From positions 1 through 54,533 of the forward strand of contig JAVEYH010000009.1 in the NCBI GenBank assembly GCA_034003585.1: DNA of 54,533 nt, in the 5' to 3' direction. Origin of the DNA: JAPXSY01 sp034003585 (lineage in GTDB: Bacteria > Verrucomicrobiota > Kiritimatiellia > RFP12 > UBA1067). The notes under the pieces were generated by a model. It was not told where the DNA came from. It did no database searches and was given only the letters and a program-made list of their open reading frames with translations. This document shows, one piece after another, positions 1 through 8,644 of the stretch. Numbering within the stretch: position 1 is the stretch's first letter; every line of letters begins with the position of its first letter. The position numbers and the translations under genes are program-made.

Positions 1-128
1 GGAGCGCGGGCGTCCCCGCCCGCAACAGCGTTTCCCTCATTAGGCTGAGCGGTCGCTCCTTGAGAACCAGACCGCGCATCGGAATCGCGCGCGGCCTTTC
101 ACATGGCGGGCGGGGACGCCCGCGCTCC
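1..128. repeat. MITE-like element with 23-bp inverted arms
   Basis: Positions 1-23 and 106-128 are perfect reverse complements, 23 bp each, separated by 82 bases with no convincing reading frame. The arms are very GC-rich (core CGGGCGTCCCCGCCCG). The left arm starts at the first base of the window, so the repeat may extend further out. The arrangement fits a short non-autonomous element or a large hairpin upstream of the giant secreted-protein gene. The rest of the upstream stretch, 129-311, shows no gene; a short piece near 164-200 resembles 33,197-33,233. Seen directly: the perfect arms. Inferred: mobility. Confidence 0.5.
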
Positions 129-311
129 CGACTGTGCTTCGCATAAAACACGTACGTAACTCGCATCCCCGGCCACCAACCGATTACGGCGTTGCCTGTG
201 AATCCGCTGGACGCCCGGATGCCGAAAAGAGTATGGTACAGTAAGTAGTTTGGCGTTGTTCCGGTCCGGAGACCGGAGGGATGTGTGAGGGTGCGGATCA
301 GGGGGGGGCGG

Positions 312-3300
312 ATGAAGGCGAAAGATGCGGTCAGGATGGCGGGATGCGCGGTGTGTTGTGTGGCGCTGTGCGCCGGCGCGGCGGACGGAAGTTGGACGAA
401 CCGGGTCGGTGGAGACTGGAATGAGTCCGGCAATTGGTTGGGCGGCGTGGTCGCGGGAGGGGCGGGCGGCACCGCGTACTTCACAAATGCGCCGTCCGCC
501 AAAAACATGGTCCGGGTTCCGTCCGGCGGGGTCACGCTGCAGAATCTGCTGTTCTCCGGCTTCAGCAGCGCCTTCTATCTGTTTGACGGGTTTGTCTGGC
601 TGGAGGGCGCGAATCCCCAAGTCGGAATCACGAACCCGTACGACAAAACGTATGTCAACACGTATGGTACGGACCTCCGCGGAACGAACGGCGTGTCGTT
701 CTACGGCGGCATCCTGGGCATGGACACCTCGTATACGGGACCGACCCGCCTGTGCGGCAAAGACAAGATACTGCATCACTACATGCACTTCTATATCGCC
801 GAGCGTGGCATGACCCTCAGCAACTACCTCTCCACTGGAACGCTGATCTTCGACGGCGGTCATTTGCGGCTTGAAGGCCGCAAGTCCAAGGCGGGCGGGA
901 CAGGCGTGTTCACCCTGACGGAGGGCGACGACCTGATCCGCTACAAGTCGGGGACAACCCCGTGGGCGGGGTTTCCGGTCTCGGGGGAGGGTATCCCCGA
1001 CCTGACGTTCTGCAAGCAGCAGATCCACGATCAGGCTTATGTGCTCAGCCAGCCGGCCACGGCATCCGGTGATGTTTCTCTCTCGATCGTCAACGGCGGC
1101 GGTGGCCCGGCCTATCAGTGGTTTGATCAGATCGACATGTGGGCATATGGCGTCTTCACCATTGTGGTGATCGGGTATGAGACGCGGATCGAAACCGATA
1201 CGATCACCGGCCGGGAGCGGTTTCTCCGGATCATCGGGAACGGAAACAACAGCACCAACCTTGCGATCTTGCGCATGCGGGGCGCGAACGGGTTCCCCGG
1301 CGCGATCGAGGCTTCCGCGGTCAGGATCGAGGCCCTGGCGCAAACCAACGGCGTGAATCCCGAAATTCCCGACCTGACCGTGACCGCCACCACGATCCTG
1401 TCGGTGCCGGAGCCGGAGACCGTCCTGTCCGTGCCGGGTGTGGCCCTCACCGGGGGCGAGTTGGCGAAAGAGGGCGCGGGGACTCTGGCGCTGCAGCACG
1501 TTTACGGGCCCGACCCCCGCGTGCGTGCCGGCGGCGGCACGCTGGCGCTCGCGGCCCCGGCGGTTCCCGAGCCCCCGCCGGTCGGCGGGGCCTGGTTCCA
1601 CGCGGATGCGGGTGTTGCGGAGAGTCTGGTGACCGTGCAGGAGAACGGGACGAATTTCGTGGCCTGCTGGCGGGATGCCCGGGGGAACGGCGTGTACGCC
1701 ACAAATGATGTCGACAACAGCGGGCCGCGCCCGTTTGTCCGGACCGCCTTCCTGAACGGATTACCGGTGGTGGATTTCGGGTCGTACAACTATCCGGCGA
1801 AAGGGGTGGGCGGATATGGTGCGTATCTGAACTGGTCGGAGATGTGGAAGCCGATTTACGAATGTTATATCGTGTACAGCGATACCGAGGACACGGCCGC
1901 GCTACCCGCGGGCACGTACTGGCCGACTGCGGTCGGGAATTCGAATCATAACGGCTATTTCGCGCGGGGGGCCAACGGGGCGGTCCTGGGAGGTCCGCTG
2001 ACACAGGATGAGACCGCATACGGCGTGATCTCCCTGGACCATGCGGCCGTGCCCGCCGCGACCGTTTTGCCCTCCGGATTCCATGTGGTGTCGTTTGTCG
2101 CCACAAACGACGTCCGGGCCGGCGCGTTCGCGCGGGAGCGGCTGAACAATTACGGCGGGGTCCGGATCGCGGAGGCGCTGGTGTTCACGAACCGGCTCAC
2201 CGCCGCGGCGCGGCGGGAGGTTACGGACTACCTCAGCCGCAAATGGCTCGCACGCGAGCCGGGGATCGGGACGCTGACGCTGGGCAGCGGAAGCGCGGTG
2301 CGGGTTGCGGACGGCGAGACCGTGCGCGTCGGCGCGCTGCACGCCGGAAAGCCGGCCGTCAAAACGGGCGGCGGGGTGTTGTCGGCGGAAACGGTTAGCG
2401 GCGACTCGCTGGTGATTTCCAACGGGACCGTGCGTCAGACCGGCACCGCCGGCACGTTGTCCGGGGGCGTCATGTGCGTCGGTTCCGCAATGTTGGATGT
2501 GGCCGGCGAAGCGGGTTCGGTGACGGCCGGGTGGATCGATGCGGAGGGGGAGTTGTCCAAGGCCGGCGCGGGCGGACTGACAGTCGGGACGCTGGGTGTC
2601 GGCGTGACGTCCCTGCATGTGCGGGGAGGAACCCTCAACGTTACGGGCGCGGACCCCGCGTACGGTCAGGATGCGGTCTTCCATGTGGACGCGGGCGACA
2701 TCGCCAGCCTGGAGACGGTTGCGGTGAACGGGACGAACTTCGTGACATGCTGGAACGATCGCCGGACCAATGGGTTCTACGCCGCGGCGCAGGATACGGT
2801 CCACCGGCCCTTCCTGAACCCCGGGCAGCAGAACGGTCGCGATGTGGTGGATTTCGGGGCGTTCACCACCGACACGAATGCGGTGTACACGGCTTGGCTC
2901 AACTGGAAGAGTTACCTGTATTCGGTGCGCGATTGTTTCGTGGTGGTCCGGGACACAGACCCCTCCAGGCGCGCCACGCTGGTCGGCAACCAGAACAACT
3001 ATCTGGACTTCGCGCGGGGCGCGTCCGGCGCGCTGGTGGGCGAGCATGCACATTCGGAGCCGATCCGCGGCGGTTCCTGCGCGATCGACGGCACCTCCGT
3101 GACGCATACGGCGAGGCTGCCGGACGGATTCCACGTGGTGTCGTTCTTCCCGTCCAATGGGGTCCGCGCATCGGCGTTCGGACGCGAACGGTTCAACGGG
3201 TTCGGCGGGCAGCAACTGGCGGAGGCGCTCTTTTTCACGCGGGAGCTGTCGGCGAACGAGCGGCAGAACATCCACGCGCAACTGCTCTCCAAATGGCTGG

Positions 3301-3797
3301 GCCAGCCGTTGCATCGCGCGTTCGACCGCATCCTCGTTGAGAACGGTGGCGTGTGCTCGCTCACCAACATGGCGCTCGCCACAGGCCTGCTGGAGGGAAC
3401 GGGCACAATCGAAGCGCAGGGGCTCGCGGCGGACGCGGTCTCGGCGGGCACAACGGAAACGGCAATCGGGACGCTCGCGGTTTCCGGCGGGCTCACATTG
3501 CCGGACGGGGCGGTTGTGGATGTGGATTGCGACGCTTCTGCCTGTGACCGGGTGGATGTGCAGGGCACGTTGACTCTGGAGGGCGGAGGCACCCTGCGGT
3601 TGCGGTGTGACGGGGTCGGCATGGGGTCAAAAGTCTTCACGCTGTTTTCGTTTGATGCCTGCGAGGGGGCCGGGAATCTGGCGTTGTGGGAGGTCACGGG
3701 CGAGGTCACGGCCCAGTATGCCGTGCAGGTGTGGATCGAGGACCATCAGCTCCGCATCGGGTTCAAAGGGAAAGGGACGCAGGTTCTGTTGCGTTAG
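312..3797 (+). CDS. Giant secreted protein with two LamG-like repeats
   Basis: A 1161-residue protein whose N-terminus is a signal peptide (two charged residues, then a hydrophobic stretch rich in Ala, Cys and Val, ending near Ala-Ala-Asp-Gly). After a region of beta-strand repeats like those of autotransporter-associated proteins come two homologous LamG/concanavalin-like segments, about residues 426-643 and 787-993. Both contain the series FH.DAG, NGTNFV.CW, N(G)FYA, VVDFG, FARGA, GFHVVSF, A(F)GRERLN and LS.KWL. More beta-rich sequence follows, and the chain ends K-G-T-Q-V-L-L-R. I chose the start at 312 because the signal peptide begins there; an upstream in-frame start at 285 only adds a charged tail. 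Probably surface-exposed or outer-membrane-associated. The binding target is unknown. No autotransporter barrel was recognised at the C-terminus. Confidence 0.75.
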   Translation: MKAKDAVRMAGCAVCCVALCAGAADGSWTNRVGGDWNESGNWLGGVVAGGAGGTAYFTNAPSAKNMVRVPSGGVTLQNLLFSGFSSAFYLFDGFVWLEGANPQVGITNPYDKTYVNTYGTDLRGTNGVSFYGGILGMDTSYTGPTRLCGKDKILHHYMHFYIAERGMTLSNYLSTGTLIFDGGHLRLEGRKSKAGGTGVFTLTEGDDLIRYKSGTTPWAGFPVSGEGIPDLTFCKQQIHDQAYVLSQPATASGDVSLSIVNGGGGPAYQWFDQIDMWAYGVFTIVVIGYETRIETDTITGRERFLRIIGNGNNSTNLAILRMRGANGFPGAIEASAVRIEALAQTNGVNPEIPDLTVTATTILSVPEPETVLSVPGVALTGGELAKEGAGTLALQHVYGPDPRVRAGGGTLALAAPAVPEPPPVGGAWFHADAGVAESLVTVQENGTNFVACWRDARGNGVYATNDVDNSGPRPFVRTAFLNGLPVVDFGSYNYPAKGVGGYGAYLNWSEMWKPIYECYIVYSDTEDTAALPAGTYWPTAVGNSNHNGYFARGANGAVLGGPLTQDETAYGVISLDHAAVPAATVLPSGFHVVSFVATNDVRAGAFARERLNNYGGVRIAEALVFTNRLTAAARREVTDYLSRKWLAREPGIGTLTLGSGSAVRVADGETVRVGALHAGKPAVKTGGGVLSAETVSGDSLVISNGTVRQTGTAGTLSGGVMCVGSAMLDVAGEAGSVTAGWIDAEGELSKAGAGGLTVGTLGVGVTSLHVRGGTLNVTGADPAYGQDAVFHVDAGDIASLETVAVNGTNFVTCWNDRRTNGFYAAAQDTVHRPFLNPGQQNGRDVVDFGAFTTDTNAVYTAWLNWKSYLYSVRDCFVVVRDTDPSRRATLVGNQNNYLDFARGASGALVGEHAHSEPIRGGSCAIDGTSVTHTARLPDGFHVVSFFPSNGVRASAFGRERFNGFGGQQLAEALFFTRELSANERQNIHAQLLSKWLGQPLHRAFDRILVENGGVCSLTNMALATGLLEGTGTIEAQGLAADAVSAGTTETAIGTLAVSGGLTLPDGAVVDVDCDASACDRVDVQGTLTLEGGGTLRLRCDGVGMGSKVFTLFSFDACEGAGNLALWEVTGEVTAQYAVQVWIEDHQLRIGFKGKGTQVLLR

Positions 3798-3919
3798 AGC
3801 GTGCCGCCGCGCGTCACCGCGCGCGGCGTGTCGCATGGGGTGTGGCGCGCGGTTTCCGGATGCGACGGACGCGCGCGAGCGGGAGAAGACGGGCAAACCG
3901 TGACAGAAAGGGGCGGGGC

Positions 3920-5320
3920 ATGGAAGGTGCGGGAAGGACGACGCGGGAATTTTCTTCAGCAGGCCGCGCGCGGTGGGCGCTGGCGGCGCTGTGGGCGATG
4001 CTGGCGGTTCATGCCCGGTGCGACGGGGTCTGGACCGCGCGGGCTTACGGTGCCAAGGCGGACGGGGTAACCCTCGACACGCGGGCGATTCAGGCGGCCA
4101 TTGACGCCTGCGCCGGGGCCGGCGGCGGGACGGTTTGCCTGAGCGGCGGCGTGTTTCTTTCCGGCACCGTGGTGCTGAAAAGCGGCGTGACGCTCTCGAT
4201 CGGCAACAATGCGGTGCTGCGCGGCAGTGCGGACATCCGGGATTACCCCGGCCACACGCCCGGCATCGACTATCTGTACCGGGCGCGGTTCACCAAAAGT
4301 TTGATCTATGCCGAACGCCAGGAGAACATCGGGCTTGTCGGCGAAGGGGTGGTCGACGGGCAGGGGGTGCTGTTTCCGGCGAAGAAGGGCGATGACGGCG
4401 GGCGCCCCTACCTCCTGCGTTTCAGCGAATGCAAACGGGTGCGGGTGAGCGGCCTGCTGTTTCTGAACTCCGCACGCTGGCTCTCGCACTATCTCGCCTG
4501 CGAGGATGTGGAGATCGAGCGGGTCACGATCCGCAGCCGCGAGCGCGAGAACCGCGACGGGATGGACATCGACAGTTGCGACGGCGTGCGCATCCGGGAT
4601 TGCGACGTGTACAGCGGCGATGACGCGATCGTGCTGAAAGCCACGGTGCCGGGCAGGCCCTGCCGTAACGTCACGGTCACGGACTGCCGGTTGTCGGGAG
4701 AGCCCGCCGCGCTGAAACTGGGAACCGAGTCGCAGGGCGGCTTTGAGGACATCCTTTTTTCCGATTGTTTCCTGTACGACTCGCGCGACGGCATCGCGAT
4801 CGAGGAGGTGGACGGCGGCGTGTGCCAGCGGGTGGCGGTCTCCAATCTCGTCATGCGCAACGTGGCGAACCCGCTGTTCATCCGCCTCGGCAACCGGGCC
4901 AACCCGGTTCCCGGCCACCCGGTGCCGGGGGTGGGAAAAATGCGGGATGTGACGGTGGCCAACGTGACGGCGGAAGGGGCCGGCCCGACCGGCTGTTCGG
5001 TGACCGGCCTTCCGGGCCATCCGGTCGAGCGGGTGACGCTGCGGGATCTCCGCATCCGGTTCGCGGGCGGGGGCACGGCTGAGGACGCGGCGCGCGTGAT
5101 TCCGAATCAGGAGCGGGCGTATCCGCGGGGCTCGATGTTCGGGGTCCTGCCCGCGTACGGCCTGTTTCTGCGCCATGCCGAGGGGGTCACGCTGGACAAT
5201 CTTGACCTGGGTGTCGCGTCGCCCGACGCGCGGCCCGCGATCCTCGCCGAGAGCGTGCGCGGACTGGAGACCCGGCGCCGGGTCCCGCACGTGGCGCGGC
5301 GCGACGGCCGGGCGCCGTAA
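3920..5320 (+). CDS. GH28-like secreted polygalacturonase-family protein
   Basis: A 466-residue right-handed beta-helix protein of the GH28 (pectin hydrolase) type. A hydrophobic leader (about residues 15-34) precedes the family's usual opening, AYGAKADG...T.AIQAAIDAC..GGGTV. Catalytic-type acidic residues are visible: N211-R-D213-G and the G-D234-D235 pair. The usual Gly-His-Gly segment is replaced by LGTESQGGF, so the classical histidine is missing, as in other divergent GH28-like proteins. The substrate could therefore be a substituted galacturonan rather than plain polygalacturonate. The start at 3920 follows a GGGGCGGGG stretch and gives the leader. It lies 122 bases after the LamG protein and may be co-transcribed with it. 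Confidence 0.8.
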   Translation: MEGAGRTTREFSSAGRARWALAALWAMLAVHARCDGVWTARAYGAKADGVTLDTRAIQAAIDACAGAGGGTVCLSGGVFLSGTVVLKSGVTLSIGNNAVLRGSADIRDYPGHTPGIDYLYRARFTKSLIYAERQENIGLVGEGVVDGQGVLFPAKKGDDGGRPYLLRFSECKRVRVSGLLFLNSARWLSHYLACEDVEIERVTIRSRERENRDGMDIDSCDGVRIRDCDVYSGDDAIVLKATVPGRPCRNVTVTDCRLSGEPAALKLGTESQGGFEDILFSDCFLYDSRDGIAIEEVDGGVCQRVAVSNLVMRNVANPLFIRLGNRANPVPGHPVPGVGKMRDVTVANVTAEGAGPTGCSVTGLPGHPVERVTLRDLRIRFAGGGTAEDAARVIPNQERAYPRGSMFGVLPAYGLFLRHAEGVTLDNLDLGVASPDARPAILAESVRGLETRRRVPHVARRDGRAP

Positions 5321-5391
5321 GCCCGAATGCGCGTTGTGTGATGTCTGCGCTTGCGGTCGGCGGGGAAACAATTTTCATTATGGCATTTCCC

Positions 5392-5470
5392 CCCGAAATC
5401 GCTATCGGGACCGAAATCGATGAATGCGCCGGGATTCGATAGCGATCCCGGTGTCGATAGCGATTCCGAC
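5392..5470. repeat. Degenerate GATNNC hexamer repeat
   Basis: The gap between the GH28-like gene and tolB contains a run of six-base units of the form GATNNC in both orientations (GATAGC, GATCCC, GATAGC, GATTCC and the inverse ATCGCTATCGGG). Left and right halves are partly inverted, so the stretch could form a hairpin. It sits immediately upstream of the putative tolB promoter. It is not coding on either strand as far as I can see. The rest of this 223-base gap (5321-5543) is AT-rich leader sequence. Confidence 0.5.
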
Positions 5471-5492
5471 TGTGCCTCTATACAAAATAGAA

Positions 5493-5522
5493 TTGCGGTC
5501 GGCAAGGGGGGAGGGGTATACT
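5493..5522 (+). promoter_or_regulatory. Putative sigma-70-type promoter for tolB operon
   Basis: A -35-like TTGCGG (5493-5498) and a -10-like TATACT (5517-5522) are separated by 18 bases. The tolB start lies 21 bases after the -10, with a GGGAG ribosome-binding site five bases before the ATG. It would drive tolB-pal-tat and possibly the his genes. The call rests on motif match only. Confidence 0.4.
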
Positions 5523-5543
5523 CACGGCACATTGGGAGTGTCT

Positions 5544-6752
5544 ATGCGCAAGATGATTTCTTTCCTGTTTCTGTTGTGCGCCGCGGCGTTGCCGTGGGGG
5601 GGGGCTTGCCGGGCGGCGGATGCGCCGCCGCTGGTCACGGTTGTGAAGAAGGGCGCCGAGAAAAACACGGTGTCGCTGAGCCGGCTGAGCGCTTCCGGGC
5701 CTTACGGGCAATTGTTCGTCCGGACCTTGGCGCGCGATCTGGAGTTGTCCGGGTGGTTCAAAGTCGCGCCGTCCGGCGCGGTGCTGGTGCAGGGGACGGT
5801 TACGGACGCCGGCAGCGGTGCGCAGAGCGCGTGCCGGGTGACGTGGCCGGGCAAGGCCTTCAACTGGAACCGGGTGTCGATGGGGCAGGCTGACGTGCGG
5901 CGTCAGGCCCACCAGTTGGCGGACGAGATGGTGCGGCTGATCGCGGGAGAGACCGGCATCGCGCAATCGCGGATCGTGTTCGTCAACCGGCGGGGGCGCA
6001 ACAACGCCGATCTGTACCTGTGCGACGCGGACGGGCAGAATCTGATGCAGATCACGCACGACAACGTCGCGGCGGTCGGCCCGCGCTGGGCGCCCAACGG
6101 ACAGGACCTTTATTACACGAGTTTCCTGAAAGGGTATCCGGCGGTTTACCGCATCGGGGTGGGGCGCGGGGAGCGCAAAACGCTGGCGGCCTTCCGGGGG
6201 CTGAACACCGGTGCGGCGATCTCGCCGGACGGAACCCGCGCCGCGATCATCCTTTCGTATCAGGGCAATCCCGAGCTGTATGTCCTGCATCTCGCCTCGG
6301 GCCAGCTTACCCGCCTGACCCGGACGGTGCACGCCGCGGAGGCCAGCCCCTGCTGGTCGCCGGACGGCCGCCAGATCGTGTACGTGAGCGATCCGGCCAA
6401 GACCCCGCAACTGTATCTGGTCGATCCGGTTTCGCGGCAATCGCGCCGTCTGACCTACAAAGGGTCTGAAAACGTCAACCCCGACTGGAGCGCCAAGGGG
6501 AAGATCGTTTACGCGACCCGCCGCGGCGGGGGCTATCAGATTGCGGTGCTGGATCCCCGGCAGGGCGAGGCCTCCTGCGAGTTGCTGACGCAGCCCGGCG
6601 GGTACGAGCATCCCTCTTGGGCGCCGAACAGCCGTCATGTGGTCTGTTCGAACCGCTCCTCTCTCTACATTCTTGACACTCTGGGGGATCCTGCGGTACG
6701 TTTAATCAACCTTGCCGGAAATTGGATGTCCCCGGATTGGTCGAGTCGTTAA
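5544..6752 (+). CDS. tolB: Tol-Pal system beta-propeller protein TolB
   Basis: Periplasmic TolB, 402 residues. It has a signal peptide (MRKMISFLFLLCAAALPW..., cleavage near ACRAAD). An N-terminal alpha/beta domain follows, containing SGWFKV and VQGTVTD, then a six-bladed PD40-type propeller with repeated W(A/S)P(N/D)G, SPDGT, CWSPDGRQIVYVSD and LYLVDP motifs. In the Tol-Pal system TolB links the inner-membrane TolQRA motor to the outer-membrane lipoprotein Pal. The next gene is pal, 21 bases downstream, which supports the call strongly. tolQ, tolR and tolA are not in this window. An earlier in-frame start at 5424 would spoil the signal peptide, so the ATG at 5544 with its GGGAG site was taken. 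Confidence 0.92.
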   Translation: MRKMISFLFLLCAAALPWGGACRAADAPPLVTVVKKGAEKNTVSLSRLSASGPYGQLFVRTLARDLELSGWFKVAPSGAVLVQGTVTDAGSGAQSACRVTWPGKAFNWNRVSMGQADVRRQAHQLADEMVRLIAGETGIAQSRIVFVNRRGRNNADLYLCDADGQNLMQITHDNVAAVGPRWAPNGQDLYYTSFLKGYPAVYRIGVGRGERKTLAAFRGLNTGAAISPDGTRAAIILSYQGNPELYVLHLASGQLTRLTRTVHAAEASPCWSPDGRQIVYVSDPAKTPQLYLVDPVSRQSRRLTYKGSENVNPDWSAKGKIVYATRRGGGYQIAVLDPRQGEASCELLTQPGGYEHPSWAPNSRHVVCSNRSSLYILDTLGDPAVRLINLAGNWMSPDWSSR

Positions 6753-6773
6753 AGGATTCAGAGGAGTATACGT

Positions 6774-7337
6774 ATGCATATTCGTTCAATCGTCGCCGTC
6801 AACGTCGCGCTGATGGGTCTGTTGCTGCTCACCGATACGGGGTGCCGGATGCCTTGGCAGAAGGGTAAGGGCAAAGGGGGGGGCGCCGGCTTGGATGATC
6901 CCACCCTGTTGGAGAACACCGATCTCGCGAAGGTGACGGACGAATTCGGTCATACGGTGAGCGGCGCGCGCTTCGAGGACACGCTGCAGCCGGTGCAGGG
7001 GGTGACCTTCGCGCCGGTTTATTTCGCGTTCGACAGTTACGCGCTGCCGCCTTCGGAAATCTCCAAGATCGACCAGGTCGGCCAGCATCTGCAGCAGAAC
7101 GCCAGCCATGTGCTGGTGGTCGAGGGGCACTGCGATGAGCGCGGCAGCAACGAGTACAACCTGTCGCTCGGCGAGAACCGCGCGCAGACCATCCGCGCGC
7201 ATCTCGTCAATCAGGGCATTTCGGCCGACCGGATCCAGACCCGCAGCTATGGCGAGGAAAAGCCCGCTGTCGCCGGATCTGGAGAAGAGGCGTGGCGCCT
7301 GAATCGCCGGGGCGAGTTCGCGCTGTTCCAGAAATAA
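6774..7337 (+). CDS. pal: Peptidoglycan-associated lipoprotein Pal (OmpA family)
   Basis: A 187-residue lipoprotein. The leader ends at Thr-Gly-Cys, with the acceptor cysteine near residue 24; Asp at -3 is unusual for a lipobox. A Gly/Lys-rich linker leads to a C-terminal OmpA-like peptidoglycan-binding domain: VYFAFDSYALP, LVVEGHCDERGSNEYNLSLG, ENRA and the closing R(T)RSYGEEKP. The domain contacts diaminopimelate in peptidoglycan and anchors the outer membrane. GAGGAG lies seven bases before the ATG. Placement directly after tolB identifies it as Pal rather than another OmpA-like protein. Confidence 0.9.
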   Translation: MHIRSIVAVNVALMGLLLLTDTGCRMPWQKGKGKGGGAGLDDPTLLENTDLAKVTDEFGHTVSGARFEDTLQPVQGVTFAPVYFAFDSYALPPSEISKIDQVGQHLQQNASHVLVVEGHCDERGSNEYNLSLGENRAQTIRAHLVNQGISADRIQTRSYGEEKPAVAGSGEEAWRLNRRGEFALFQK

Positions 7338-7364
7338 GGCGTTGCGGGTCGGGGGCTTCCGGGC

Positions 7365-7817
7365 ATGTCGTTTTTTCCCAGTGTGGCGTTCCTCGGCGGC
7401 TCCGTGGGTACGGGTGAGTGGATTGTCCTGTTTGTGGTCGTCCTGATAGTGGTCGGTCCCAAACGGCTTCCCGAGATCGCCCGGAAACTGGGCCGTACGA
7501 TGGAGATGTTCCGTCGTGCGGCCGACGAGTTTAAAGACCAGTTGCTGAACATGGACCGCGAACCGGCGGCGGCGCCGCCGCCGCCCGAAACGGATCCCGC
7601 CTATGATCCGGACGGGTACGGGGTGCCGTCTGATCCGGCGGAACCGGTTGACGAGACGCCCTATCCGGACACGGGTGAGTACGCCGGTGCGCCGGACGAT
7701 TCCGGGAAGGGTGATCCGTTTGCGTCCGGAGCCCCGGAAACGGATGGGACCGGCGGCGCGGCGGCGGAGCCGGCGTCGTCGTCTGAACCGGTGAAGCCCG
7801 CGGAGGGCGTCTCATGA
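7365..7817 (+). CDS. tatA: Twin-arginine translocase TatA/TatB subunit
   Basis: A 150-residue protein with one N-terminal membrane helix (WIVLFVVVLIVV), the TatA/B hinge GPKRLPEIARKLG and an amphipathic helix. A long Pro/Glu/Asp-rich tail from about residue 65 is typical of neither protein in detail. Gly-Pro-Lys-Arg-Leu-Pro is closer to TatB, but PVC genomes often have a single TatA/B-type subunit next to tatC, so the subunit type is open. It forms the export pore with TatC for folded proteins. Its stop overlaps the tatC start (ATGA). Many genes further right in the window encode Tat-like leaders. Confidence 0.85.
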   Translation: MSFFPSVAFLGGSVGTGEWIVLFVVVLIVVGPKRLPEIARKLGRTMEMFRRAADEFKDQLLNMDREPAAAPPPPETDPAYDPDGYGVPSDPAEPVDETPYPDTGEYAGAPDDSGKGDPFASGAPETDGTGGAAAEPASSSEPVKPAEGVS

Positions 7818-8632
7818 AGGTCGGCCGGTTCTCGCTGTCCAGACCCGGACAGGCGGATGAGTACAATGACCCGCCGCGTCCCTTTCTGGAGCATCTGATC
7901 GATCTGCGCGATTGCCTGATCCATTGCGCCGTGGCCTGGATCTTCTGCGAGATCCTGATTGTGCCCTTCGCGCCCCGGATCACGGGATGGCTGATCGCGC
8001 CGGCCGGACTCTCGAAAGACATGGTGCAGGGCCTGGGCTGGACCGCCGGCTTCAGCATCCTGCTGAAGATCATGCTGTGGGGCGGCACGGCCCTCAGCCT
8101 GCCCTTCCTGCTGTTCTTCATCCTGCGGTTCGTCTTCCCCGGGCTCAAGCGCAGCGAACGCTCCATCATCGTCTTCTGCCTTGTCACCTCCACGCTGCTG
8201 TTCGGTTTGGGCGTGTGGATGGCGTATGCCGCCACCCTGGAGATCGCCATCCGGGTGTTGCAGCAGATCAATGCGTGGGTCGGCGTCAAAGTCGATATCG
8301 TGCGCCTCGACGAGCATGTGGATATCGTGATCAAGACCATCATCGCGTTCGGGCTGTCCTTTCAATTGCCGTTGCTGTTGCTGGTGCTCGGCTGGATCGG
8401 CCTGATCCCCTCGGAGGCGCTGCGGACGCGCCGGCGCGTGGCGATCGTGGTGATCTTCGTGCTCGCCATGATCCTGACGCCGCCGGACCCGGTCTCGCAG
8501 ATTCTCATGGCGCTGCCCATGTGCGTGCTCTTTGAGGCGTGCATCTGGATCATCCGGTTGCGCGAGCTGGCGAAAAAAGGGAAGCGGGACGGAACGGACA
8601 CGGACGCGCCGGCGGGCGGTGCGGCTTCATAA
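7814..8632 (+). CDS. tatC: Sec-independent translocase TatC
   Basis: The 272-residue TatC protein is the receptor of the twin-arginine pathway. It has the characteristic start FLEHLIDLRDCL, where the EHL.(E/D)LR motif binds the RR leader. Six hydrophobic segments follow, including the family features FGLSFQLPLLLLVLGWIGL and a late ILTPPDPVSQ. Length is normal. It starts inside the last codons of tatA (ATGA overlap at 7814-7817), which suggests translational coupling. The sub-cellular site is the inner membrane. Confidence 0.93.
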   Translation: MKVGRFSLSRPGQADEYNDPPRPFLEHLIDLRDCLIHCAVAWIFCEILIVPFAPRITGWLIAPAGLSKDMVQGLGWTAGFSILLKIMLWGGTALSLPFLLFFILRFVFPGLKRSERSIIVFCLVTSTLLFGLGVWMAYAATLEIAIRVLQQINAWVGVKVDIVRLDEHVDIVIKTIIAFGLSFQLPLLLLVLGWIGLIPSEALRTRRRVAIVVIFVLAMILTPPDPVSQILMALPMCVLFEACIWIIRLRELAKKGKRDGTDTDAPAGGAAS

Positions 8633-8644
8633 CGGAGGCGGAGC

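Noticed and set aside
99..1601. Long open frame on the minus strand opposite the giant LamG gene
   Set aside because: Arg/His/Gly-rich composition with no recognisable domain, opposite a clear signal-peptide protein with repeats; a high-GC shadow frame.
5363..5390. AT-rich motif around AACAATTTTCAT resembling the one near 21,745
   Set aside because: Needs a gap and five mismatches over about 25 bases, which is expected by chance for a window of this size.
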